Shown piece after piece: positions 6,610-13,486 of a DNA stretch of 34,102 nt (its first letter is position 1; the number at the start of each line of letters is the position of its first letter). A program made the translations under genes and the position numbers. Where the stretch lies: positions 1 to 34,102 of the forward strand of contig JAISEW010000022.1 of NCBI GenBank assembly GCA_031263945.1, in the 5' to 3' direction. This DNA comes from Gracilibacteraceae bacterium (GTDB taxonomy: Bacteria; Bacillota; Desulfitobacteriia; Desulfitobacteriales; Syntrophobotulaceae). Under the pieces are notes generated by a model. The model had not been told where the DNA came from, did not search any database, and saw nothing but the letters and a program-made list of their open reading frames with translations.

Positions 6610-7395
6610 ATCCGCTAAATATTCTTCATAGGTCTGACCCGCCTCATACAGAGCCGTCGCCAGTTCCGGGCCAAAATACCGCAGATGCCACGGTTCATAC
6701 ATATACCCCGTGATATCCTCCTTGCCGTTCGGGTAACGCACGACAAAACCGTAGTTATGCGCGTTATCACGGATAAAAGCGTATTCCGGCGTCCGGTCAA
6801 ACGACTGCTCCAGCGCGTAGTTAACAGCGGCGGTGGAGACGTCCATGACCAAACCGGTCTGATGCTCGCTCTCGCCCGGGCGGGCGCTGATACGGTTCGC
6901 TTCTTCCTCGCCGCTGAACCGTCCGACATTATAATTAAAAATTGAAACTTGGGTATTATAGGAGCGGTAACCGGAAACGCCGTAAATATTCAGCCCCGCT
7001 TCTTTGGCCGTCGCGACGAGTTCGGCCAGAGCAACCGCGGCTTCATGGCGCAGCATCCGTTTTTCCACTCTTTCACTGAAGGAAAAAGGAATATCCACAT
7101 ACTCCAGATCCGCCGGGATATAATCTTCGCTCAGATGGCTGTTTTTATTGACCAAAGCGACGATACTGTCTTGATTTTCCGCGATACCCGCCGCCTCCGG
7201 CGATAATATCGGATCGGTCTGCGCTACGACGGCCGGCAGGGGTTCCGCTTCCGCCGGATCTTCCGCCGGCGGCGGCTCTTCCGGCTGGTTTTCCGCCGCT
7301 GGCGGGCCGGCGCAGCCGGTCAGAACTAAAATTACAATAAATGCCATTATTGACAAAAAATATATCACGCTTTGATCCCGCCTGTTTTTCACCAT
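6601..7395 (-). CDS. D-alanyl-D-alanine carboxypeptidase lipoprotein, VanY/LAS family
   Basis: The 264-aa protein has a basic N-terminus, a hydrophobic stretch and a lipobox LTGC (C28), so it is probably a membrane-anchored exported lipoprotein. A Pro/Glu-rich spacer (about 30-60) precedes the peptidase domain. Motifs are SGYRSYNTQ (about 141-149), the zinc motif SEHQTGLVMD (H178, D185) and the EPWHLRY motif (E234, H237). The LAS/VanY family trims the terminal D-Ala from peptidoglycan stem peptides, which fits the adjacent envelope genes. ATG 7395 has GGAGG 5 nt upstream. It is the last gene of the ftsK-rodZ-glyoxalase transcript, 21 nt after the glyoxalase stop. No vancomycin-resistance regulators are present, so a housekeeping wall-remodelling role is likelier than resistance. 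Confidence 0.92.
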   Translation of the reverse strand: MVKNRRDQSVIYFLSIMAFIVILVLTGCAGPPAAENQPEEPPPAEDPAEAEPLPAVVAQTDPILSPEAAGIAENQDSIVALVNKNSHLSEDYIPADLEYVDIPFSFSERVEKRMLRHEAAVALAELVATAKEAGLNIYGVSGYRSYNTQVSIFNYNVGRFSGEEEANRISARPGESEHQTGLVMDVSTAAVNYALEQSFDRTPEYAFIRDNAHNYGFVVRYPNGKEDITGYMYEPWHLRYFGPELATALYEAGQTYEEYLADLQ

Positions 7396-7416
7396 GCTCT
7401 CCTCCCGACCGCAATA

Positions 7417-7791
7417 TCAGTTTTCCGGTAAAATTTCGATCCAGTAGCCGTCCGGGTCGCTGATAAAATACAATCCCATCTCGGGGTTTTCAAAACAAAT
7501 ACAGCCCATCGCCTCATGCCTGGCGTGCGCCGCTTCGTAGTCGGCCGCGCGCAGACAGAAATGGACTTCGTTTTCACCTAGATCATAAGGCTGCGGATGG
7601 TCACGCAGCCAAGTGAGTTCCAAGCGCCAATCCGACATGCCGTCACTGAGAAAAACAATCGTGAAAGCGCCTTTCCCTCCGTGTTTCCGCTCCGTTTCCC
7701 TAAGCCCCAGCGCTTCCCGGTAAAACGTCAGCGAACGGTCCAGATCCGTAACATTGATATTATTATGAAAAAACCGAAACCCGTTATTCAT
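7417..7791 (-). CDS. glyoxalase/VOC family protein (lactoylglutathione lyase-like)
   Basis: A single VOC module of about 124 aa. The start is set at ATG 7791 (MNNGFRFFHNNINVTDLDRS) because GGAGG lies 5 nt upstream. The longer track start would run into the preceding gene. Four candidate metal ligands fall where GloA has them: the His in FFHNNINV, the Glu in RLELTW, the His in EVHFCL and the Glu in WIEILPEN. Typical signatures SLTFYREALGL and FISDPDGYWIEI are present. Glyoxalase I isomerises the methylglyoxal-thiol adduct, but the VOC superfamily is broad and the substrate is not proven. It overlaps the end of the rodZ-like gene by 8 nt, implying translational coupling. Confidence 0.87.
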   Translation of the reverse strand: MNNGFRFFHNNINVTDLDRSLTFYREALGLRETERKHGGKGAFTIVFLSDGMSDWRLELTWLRDHPQPYDLGENEVHFCLRAADYEAAHARHEAMGCICFENPEMGLYFISDPDGYWIEILPEN

Positions 7792-8557
7792 CCTGACCTC
7801 CATCCGGCGGCGCCAGGCGCGGCACATCCGCTGTCACGCGAAAATTACGCGTCACATGCTCGGTAAACCCCGGCAGCAACTCGCCGTTTTTTGTTATGGT
7901 GATCGCTTCCGTCGCGCCGATGGACACAAACTCCCCATACTCATTCGCTTCGATCCGCAGCGACTCCCCTTCCCCTTTGGTTCCGGAAAACACCGGCTCG
8001 CCGTCCGCCCGCACGTCAAGCCAGCAGGGCGCGGAATAGGCTACTTCCACCACCAGCCCCTCAATGATCACCGGCTCCGCCGGTTCAGCCGGCTCATCCG
8101 ATACTTCCGGCGTCACCGGCGGCGCCGCGTCTTCCGGCTGGTTCTGTTCACTCAGGCCAGGCGGATCCGAGATCGGTTTTTGTTCGGCCGGGTTAAAATA
8201 AAACGACAATACTATGACTATTATCACCGCGACCGCGGCCGTCGCCAGCAAAGCCGTGCGCCGAAAAGCCGGCCGGGCGCCCTGGAGCCGCCGCGGCGCG
8301 GACGGCGCGGGTTCTTCCGGCAAAACCGCGGCCATGGACAAATAAGCGGCGATCACCGCGTCGCCGTCTAAACCCAGGAATTTAGCATATGTGCGCATAA
8401 ACCCCTTCGTGTAGGCTGCTCCGGGTAATTCCTCAAATCTTTCTTCCTCGATTGCCCGGAGATAAACCGCCCGGATTTTTATACTCTCTTCCACATCCTG
8501 ATATGATAATCCCATTTCTTCGCGGGCGCCGCGCAGCGTTTCGCCTACTCCCGTCAT
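7784..8557 (-). CDS. RodZ-like helix-turn-helix membrane protein
   Basis: The 257-aa protein has a cytoplasmic HTH_25 domain (about 3-70: LRGAREEMGLSYQDVEESIKI, YTKGFMRTYAKFLGLD). One transmembrane helix follows at about 101-121, then a Pro/Glu-rich outside linker and a C-terminal DUF4115-type beta domain (about 165-245: SAPCWLDVRADG, NGELLPGFTEH). This is the RodZ layout; RodZ links MreB and the cell-wall elongation machinery. ATG 8557 has AAGGAG 7 nt upstream. It starts 11 nt after ftsK and overlaps the glyoxalase gene, so it belongs to that transcript. No mreB is in view, so the morphogenetic role comes from family knowledge. Confidence 0.88.
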   Translation of the reverse strand: MTGVGETLRGAREEMGLSYQDVEESIKIRAVYLRAIEEERFEELPGAAYTKGFMRTYAKFLGLDGDAVIAAYLSMAAVLPEEPAPSAPRRLQGARPAFRRTALLATAAVAVIIVIVLSFYFNPAEQKPISDPPGLSEQNQPEDAAPPVTPEVSDEPAEPAEPVIIEGLVVEVAYSAPCWLDVRADGEPVFSGTKGEGESLRIEANEYGEFVSIGATEAITITKNGELLPGFTEHVTRNFRVTADVPRLAPPDGGQDE

Positions 8558-8568
8558 GACTTTACTCC

Positions 8569-10836
8569 TTACCCGCCGTTCCGGGCTCCGTATATTTGCT
8601 CGAACTGTCCGGCTGTCATCAAAACAGCCCGCGATTTGCTTCCGTCATAACTGCCGATCACCTTTTTTTCCTCCAATAAATCGACCAGCCGCGCCGCCCG
8701 TGAATACCCGATCCGCAGTTTGCGCTGCAAGAGGGAAGTAGAAGCGACATTCAACTCGATAAAAATCATCGCCGCTTCCGCAAAAAGCTGATCGCCCGGT
8801 TCAGGGCCCTGTTGGGAGCCAGGCTCATCAGTCAGTATCTCGCGGTATTCCGGAACAGCCTGACTTTTCACATGATCCACCAGACGGTTCACTTCCGAGT
8901 CAGCGATGAAACAGCCCTGCACACGCACGGGCTTGTGGCGGCCCAGCGGGCGGTAAAGCATATCGCCTTTGCCCAGCAGTTTTTCCGCGCCGCCGGCGTC
9001 CAGAATAGTACGCGAGTCCACCTGAGAGGAAACAGCGAACGCGATCCGGGACGGCACATTGGCCTTGATCAGGCCTGTAACCACGTTCACGGAAGGGCGC
9101 TGCGTAGCGACAATGAGATGAACACCCGCCGCGCGCCCCATTTGCGCCATCCGGCAAATAGCGTCTTCCACATCCGCCGGCGTTACCATCATCAAGTCCG
9201 CCAATTCGTCAATTATAGTCACGATAAAAGGCAGCTCGGACCCAAACGCCGTTTCCCCCTCATCACTCTCCGCCGCGTTTTCCATCGCCGCGCTCGCTTT
9301 TTCCCGCTCTTTTGCCCGCGCCGCGTTGTACCCGGCGATGTTTCGCTCGCCGCAGGCGGCAAACAGTTCATAGCGGGATTCCATCTCCCGCACCACCCAT
9401 TTGAGGGCCGAGGCCGCTTTGTCCGCTTCCACGACCACAGGAGCTACCAAATGAGGAACTCCTTCATAATTAGCCATCTCTACGCGTTTAGGGTCGATCA
9501 GCAGGAGTTTGACTTCTTCCGGCCGTGATTTATACAAAATACTGGCGATAATGGCATTGATACAGACCGACTTGCCCGAACCCGGCGCGCCGGCAATGAG
9601 CAAATGCGGCATTTGAGTCAGGTCGCCCAACACGTGAGCGCCGGCGATATCTTTACCCAGCACCAGCGTCAATTTGCCGGGTGTTTGCTGAAACGCAGCT
9701 CCTTCCAGCATTTCCCTGAAGGAAACGGTACTGGTCTCTTTGTTGGGCACTTCGATCCCCACGACCGCTTTGCCTGGAATGGGCGCTTCAATACGCACCG
9801 AAGCCGCGCTCAGGTTCATGGCAATATCGTCGGCTAAACCGGCGATACGGCTTATCTTGACGCCGGCGGCCGGCTGCAGCTCATAACGCGTGATCGCCGG
9901 TCCCTGGGTTACGCATACGACTTTTGACTCTATCCCAAAACTCCGGAGAGTTTTTTCCAGCATCGCCACATTTTCCGCCAGATCATCCGAGGCGGATACT
10001 GCCGGCGCCGGCGTCCGTTCCAATAAGGATAACGGAGGCAGAGCATATTCCCGCTCCGCCGGCAAAAAATCTTCCCCGCTTCTCTCCGGGGCGCCGGCCG
10101 AAGTTTCCGCGGCGGCCGCTTCTTCGGCGCGGACCACTTGATAAAACGGTTTGACCGTCTCGGGGTCCCGCGCCGCCGGGCGTTCTTTCTGCTCGAAAAC
10201 AGGTTTCTTCTTTGTCTCCGCTTTTTTAGGCTCGGCCGCCCGCCCCGCCGTGACGGCGCGGCGCTGCCTGAGCGCGGTACCGGCTGTTTGCCACTGGCCG
10301 CGCAAAACATGGCAAAACGAGCGGGCGGCGCCTACCGCGGCGGCGCGGCCCGCCACAAGCACTCCGACCGCCATGAGAAAAGCGAAGATAAAATAACTGC
10401 CGGCCGCCCCGATGGCGCCCACGCTCCCATCGACGAGTACGGCGCCCAGCATGCCGCCGCCCAGACCGCTCCGTCCCAGTTCCATGATCTCCGCCTGCGA
10501 ACTCCCGGCGGAAGCGTTCAAATGCAGTATGCCTTCCAGGCCGAGCCAAACGAGGAAAAGACCGCTGAGACGCCAAAACATCTCGCCTTTTTTTCCGCCC
10601 ATCAGCGTAACGCCGGCGACCGCCATGAGGATGTAAAGAGAGGCGCTGCCTAAGCCAAAAGCCTTGCGCAGGCCGCGGGCCAGCGCGTCGCCCAGAACGC
10701 CGTTATCCAAAGCAAAAAGAAAAATGAACCCCAGCCCGGCGGCGCCGATGAGCAGGATCCCGGGGATTATTCGTTGTAATACTTGCGTATTGTCGTCAAT
10801 TTTCAATGACGCACTTTTTTTTCTGCGTCGCGCCAC
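8569..10836 (-). CDS. ftsK: DNA translocase FtsK/SpoIIIE
   Basis: This is the hexameric DNA pump that clears chromosomes through the division or sporulation septum. The track ORF runs to 11442, but the extra N-terminus crosses an oppositely oriented gene and lies upstream of a good promoter (10879-10907). GTG 10836 is chosen: it follows AGGAG (11 nt spacing) and gives 755 aa, the usual size. The N-terminus has about four membrane helices (for example IPGILLIGAAGLGFIFLF). A Lys/Glu/Ala-rich linker leads to the motor, with Walker A GAPGSGKS (about 416-423), Walker B FIVTIIDELADLMMV (about 537-551) and the ATQRPSVNVVTG segment. A C-terminal winged-helix gamma domain (LLQRKLRIGYSRAARLVDLLE) follows. 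A charged insertion, AKEREKASAAMENAAE, lies between the Walker motifs. Confidence 0.95.
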   Translation of the reverse strand: MARRRKKSASLKIDDNTQVLQRIIPGILLIGAAGLGFIFLFALDNGVLGDALARGLRKAFGLGSASLYILMAVAGVTLMGGKKGEMFWRLSGLFLVWLGLEGILHLNASAGSSQAEIMELGRSGLGGGMLGAVLVDGSVGAIGAAGSYFIFAFLMAVGVLVAGRAAAVGAARSFCHVLRGQWQTAGTALRQRRAVTAGRAAEPKKAETKKKPVFEQKERPAARDPETVKPFYQVVRAEEAAAAETSAGAPERSGEDFLPAEREYALPPLSLLERTPAPAVSASDDLAENVAMLEKTLRSFGIESKVVCVTQGPAITRYELQPAAGVKISRIAGLADDIAMNLSAASVRIEAPIPGKAVVGIEVPNKETSTVSFREMLEGAAFQQTPGKLTLVLGKDIAGAHVLGDLTQMPHLLIAGAPGSGKSVCINAIIASILYKSRPEEVKLLLIDPKRVEMANYEGVPHLVAPVVVEADKAASALKWVVREMESRYELFAACGERNIAGYNAARAKEREKASAAMENAAESDEGETAFGSELPFIVTIIDELADLMMVTPADVEDAICRMAQMGRAAGVHLIVATQRPSVNVVTGLIKANVPSRIAFAVSSQVDSRTILDAGGAEKLLGKGDMLYRPLGRHKPVRVQGCFIADSEVNRLVDHVKSQAVPEYREILTDEPGSQQGPEPGDQLFAEAAMIFIELNVASTSLLQRKLRIGYSRAARLVDLLEEKKVIGSYDGSKSRAVLMTAGQFEQIYGARNGG

Positions 10837-10878
10837 ACTCTGCTCAACTCCTGATATCGAAATATTCTTCCTAAAAAA

Positions 10879-10907
10879 ATTATACATGAAAAACAAAACG
10901 CACGCAA
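10879..10907 (-). promoter_or_regulatory. promoter for the ftsK operon
   Basis: The minus strand carries TTGCGT (10907-10902), a 17-nt spacer and a perfect TATAAT (10884-10879). Transcription would begin near 10872. That is downstream of the ATG at 10887, so the MYNFF start cannot be used from this promoter, which supports GTG 10836 as the ftsK start. Confidence 0.6.
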
Positions 10908-10913
10908 GAACAA

Positions 10914-10931
10914 TTTTCGCGGTTTTCGCGG
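10914..10931. repeat. tandem 9-bp direct repeat
   Basis: TTTTCGCGG occurs twice with no gap (10914-10922 and 10923-10931), between the ftsK promoter and the plus-strand promoter at 10956. It could be a protein-binding site shared by the divergent promoters. No known operator is recognised. Confidence 0.8.
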
Positions 10932-10955
10932 TTTGTGGTTTTGATTTTAGGACTG

Positions 10956-10984
10956 TTGACACGGCGTAAATTCTCCCGTAAATT
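10956..10984 (+). promoter_or_regulatory. upstream promoter of the 81-aa gene/ilvC block
   Basis: A perfect TTGACA (10956-10961) is followed by a 17-nt spacer and TAAATT (10979-10984). The -10 lies inside the second copy of a 12-bp tandem repeat. Transcripts would reach the 81-aa gene about 100 nt downstream. Confidence 0.5.
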
Positions 10985-10988
10985 CTCC
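10965..10988. repeat. tandem 12-bp direct repeat over a promoter
   Basis: CGTAAATTCTCC occurs twice, exactly adjacent (10965-10976 and 10977-10988). The repeats cover the spacer and -10 of the promoter at 10956-10984. Perfect tandem copies over a -10 suggest an operator or a recent slippage duplication. Confidence 0.85.
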
Positions 10989-11011
10989 GCGAAAAAATAA
11001 GAAATTTATTG

Positions 11012-11040
11012 GTGACAAAAGCGGGCGGGTAGTCTATAAT
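11012..11040 (+). promoter_or_regulatory. proximal promoter of the 81-aa gene
   Basis: GTGACA (11012-11017), a 17-nt spacer and a perfect TATAAT (11035-11040) precede the gene. The predicted start is near 11047, giving a leader of about 42 nt. Together with the promoter at 10956 this makes a tandem pair. Confidence 0.6.
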
Positions 11041-11088
11041 GATGTTGAGGTTCCCTGATACAAAACGAAGAGGAACGGAGGAAGAAAC

Positions 11089-11334
11089 ATGGCAAGTATG
11101 GCTGAAATAGCCGAAGGCGCGGCGGCGGTGGGCGGAATCGCTTGGGAGGTCGGCGGGTTTGCCGTTGACATCGCCAAAGAAAAATTCAAGGAATTCGCGG
11201 AAAATCCGGCGGTAAAGGGCAATGAACTCGTGGCCAAAGGCAAGGATTTCGCGCGGAAATACCCGCAGGTCGTAGCCGGCGCCGGCGCGGTCGCCGGGGT
11301 TCTTGTCCTGCGCAAACTGTTTTTCAGGAAATAG
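11089..11334 (+). CDS. small Ala/Gly/Lys-rich protein with C-terminal membrane anchor
   Basis: This encodes 81 aa with a strong context: GGAGG 7 nt before ATG 11089 and two promoters upstream. The first 25 residues are Ala/Gly-rich. Residues 25-56 form a charged, probably amphipathic helix (DIAKEKFKEFAENPAVKGN). Residues about 58-76 (YPQVVAGAGAVAGVLVLRKLF) can span the membrane, ending in Arg/Lys. The layout resembles ElaB/YqjD (DUF883) proteins, which are helical and tail-anchored at the inner membrane, but similarity of layout is not proof of homology. ilvC follows after 116 nt. I do not recognise a specific family. Confidence 0.8.
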   Translation: MASMAEIAEGAAAVGGIAWEVGGFAVDIAKEKFKEFAENPAVKGNELVAKGKDFARKYPQVVAGAGAVAGVLVLRKLFFRK

Positions 11335-11450
11335 CCGCGGTCGCGGTGTGCGGAGTATTATAGCGCGGATAACGGAGCTGGATGCCGACAGCGAACATTC
11401 AGCTCTTTTCTGCGTGTTTGGATTCCGGAGATGAAAGGACATAGACGAAT

Positions 11451-12443
11451 ATGGTAAAAATGTATTATGACACGGATGCTGATCTCGGCGTGCTGGACGG
11501 CAAAAAAATAGCGGTCATGGGCTGGGGCAGCCAAGGGCACGCCCAGTCGCAGAATTTACATGATTCGGGCCTGGATGTGCTGGTAGGCCTGCGCCCGGGC
11601 AGCGCCCGCCGCCCCAAGGCGGAAGCGGCCGGACTGAAGGTGCTGACCGTGGCGGAAGCGGCGCGGGCGGCGGATATCATCCAGATCTTACTGCCGGACG
11701 AACAGCAGGCGAAAGTATACCGGGAAGAAATAGCCCCGGCGCTCAAATCCGGGAAAACCCTCGTTTTTTCCCACGGATTCAATATCCATTTCGGGCAGAT
11801 CGTCCCGCCGCCCGACGTTGACGTCATCATGATCGCCCCCAAAAGCCCCGGCCACCTCGTGCGCCGCACTTTTACCGAGGGAGCGGGCGTCCCCGGCCTT
11901 ATCGCCGTCCATCAGGACGCGAGCGGCAACGCGCGTCAAATCGGGCTTGCTTACGCCAGAGGCATCGGCTGTACGCGGGCCGGGCTTTTGGAGACGACGT
12001 TCCGCGAGGAAACGGAGACGGATCTTTTCGGCGAGCAGGTCGTACTGTGCGGCGGGATAACGGAGCTGGTGCGCGCGGGCTACGACACGCTGGTCGAGGC
12101 GGGCTATGAGCCGGAAAGCGCATATTTCGAGTGTTTTCACGAACTGAAACTGATCGTCGATCTGATGTATGAGGGCGGCATCGGCAAGATGCACTACTCC
12201 ATCTCCGATACGGCGCAGTACGGGGACATGATGGTCGGCAAACGCATCATCACGGAAGATACGCGCCGGGAAATGAAAAAAGTGCTGGCCGAGATCCAAA
12301 GCGGCGAGTTCGCCAAGCAATGGCTGCTGGAAAACCAAACCGGCCGGCCGGTATTCAACGCTTTGACCAAGAGAGACGAGGCGCATCCGATCGAAAAAGT
12401 CGGCCGGGAACTGCGCGGCATGATGGGCTGGCTGAATAAATAG
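11451..12443 (+). CDS. ilvC: ketol-acid reductoisomerase (class I)
   Basis: The 330-aa enzyme catalyses the second common step of valine, leucine and isoleucine synthesis (isomerisation plus NAD(P)H reduction). It has the Rossmann motif [12 protein letters not shown] (24-35), and the cofactor-selecting loop reads [16 protein letters not shown]. The Mg-binding and catalytic residues are present: TDLFGEQ (D-x3-E), [23 protein letters not shown] and SHGFNIHF. Length is normal for class I. It sits apart from other ilv/leu genes; the only other branched-chain gene here is ilvE. No T-box leader is visible in the 116 nt upstream, so it is probably transcribed from the upstream tandem promoters. The ribosome site AAAGGA is about 11 nt from ATG, longer than usual. 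Confidence 0.97.
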   Translation: MVKMYYDTDADLGVLDGKKIAVMGWGSQGHAQSQNLHDSGLDVLVGLRPGSARRPKAEAAGLKVLTVAEAARAADIIQILLPDEQQAKVYREEIAPALKSGKTLVFSHGFNIHFGQIVPPPDVDVIMIAPKSPGHLVRRTFTEGAGVPGLIAVHQDASGNARQIGLAYARGIGCTRAGLLETTFREETETDLFGEQVVLCGGITELVRAGYDTLVEAGYEPESAYFECFHELKLIVDLMYEGGIGKMHYSISDTAQYGDMMVGKRIITEDTRREMKKVLAEIQSGEFAKQWLLENQTGRPVFNALTKRDEAHPIEKVGRELRGMMGWLNK

Positions 12444-12469
12444 AATAAACAAATCAAAGGAGGGCGTTG

Positions 12470-13447
12470 TTGGAAGAATTCAGGGTAAAACTGCAAAACG
12501 AGCAGGAAGCCATGATCCTGTTTGGCTTGGAAGACGCGCATTTGCGTTTAATGGAAGAAAAAACCAAATGCCGCTTTGTGGCCAGGGGCACGGAGGTCGT
12601 CGTAACAGGTGAGGGCGACCGGGTCAGGCGGGCGGCCGCCGTGATCGATGAATTGCAGAAGCTGATCCGGGCCGGGAACACGCTGACGCCTTCCGACGTG
12701 CTGTATGTGGTCTCCGGCCCGGAGGCCGACAGCCGGGAAGGCAGGGAGCATATGATCGCCAGCCTGACGAAGGTGATCGCCACCACGCAGCGCGGCCGCC
12801 CCATCAAAGCCAAAACCATCGGGCAAGACCGCTATATCAGGTCCATCGACCATGAGTCCATCGTGTTCGGCATAGGACCGGCCGGTACGGGAAAAACCTA
12901 TCTGGCCGTGGTCATGGCGGTCAAAGCCTTAAAAAACAAGGAAGTGAACCGTATCGTCCTGACGCGGCCCGCGGTGGAAGCCGGGGAAAAACTCGGGTTT
13001 TTGCCCGGCGACCTGCAGGAAAAGGTCAACCCTTATTTGCGGCCGCTTTATGACGCCCTGTTCGATCTGCTCGGCCCGGAAACAACAGCGCGCTACCTGG
13101 AAAAAGGCGCGATCGAGATCGCCCCGCTGGCCTATATGCGCGGGCGCACGCTGGACGACTCCTTTGTCATCCTGGATGAAGCCCAGAATACTTCGCCGGA
13201 ACAGATGAAAATGTTTCTGACCCGTCTGGGCTACGGTTCCAAAGCCGTGGTGACCGGAGATATCACGCAGACGGATCTGCCGCGGGGCCAGTATTCCGGT
13301 CTCGTGGAAGTTCAGCGGGTGCTGACCGGCATCGCGGACATATCATTCCATTATTTTACAGCAAGAGACGTCGTCCGCAATCCGCTGGTGCAAAGTATCA
13401 TTAACGCTTATGAAACAGAAGAAAGCCGGCCGGAAGCCGGCGCCTGA
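12470..13447 (+). CDS. phoH: PhoH-like ATPase/RNA helicase-type protein
   Basis: The 325-aa protein contains an N-terminal KH-like region (about 1-85) and a PhoH P-loop domain with Walker A GPAGTGKTYLA, LTRPAVEAGEKLGFLPGDLQEK and Walker B FVILDEAQNTSPEQMKMFLTRLG. PhoH/YbeZ proteins are cytoplasmic NTPases linked to RNA metabolism and are genetically tied to YbeY, encoded two genes downstream. Two adjacent TTG codons are possible starts. TTG 12470 is preferred because AAAGGAGG ends 6 nt before it, versus 3 nt for TTG 12467. It follows ilvC by 26 nt, in the same transcript. Confidence 0.94.
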   Translation: MEEFRVKLQNEQEAMILFGLEDAHLRLMEEKTKCRFVARGTEVVVTGEGDRVRRAAAVIDELQKLIRAGNTLTPSDVLYVVSGPEADSREGREHMIASLTKVIATTQRGRPIKAKTIGQDRYIRSIDHESIVFGIGPAGTGKTYLAVVMAVKALKNKEVNRIVLTRPAVEAGEKLGFLPGDLQEKVNPYLRPLYDALFDLLGPETTARYLEKGAIEIAPLAYMRGRTLDDSFVILDEAQNTSPEQMKMFLTRLGYGSKAVVTGDITQTDLPRGQYSGLVEVQRVLTGIADISFHYFTARDVVRNPLVQSIINAYETEESRPEAGA

Positions 13448-13486
13448 AAAAGCGCGCGGCGGCGGCGAAAGCGCGGTCATGGTTTT

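Noticed and set aside
10914-10988. Tandem repeats as a CRISPR array
   Set aside because: Units are 9 and 12 bp and directly adjacent without spacers, and no cas genes are present.
11375-11409. GAGCTG...CAGCTC followed by TTTT, upstream of ilvC, as attenuator or T-box terminator
   Set aside because: The stem is only 6 bp with a 19-nt loop, and no T-box motif or specifier stem is present in the 116-nt leader.
10837-11442. N-terminal extension of the ftsK ORF
   Set aside because: It crosses an oppositely oriented gene with its own promoters, lies upstream of the predicted ftsK promoter, and has no ribosome site. GTG 10836 gives the normal protein length.
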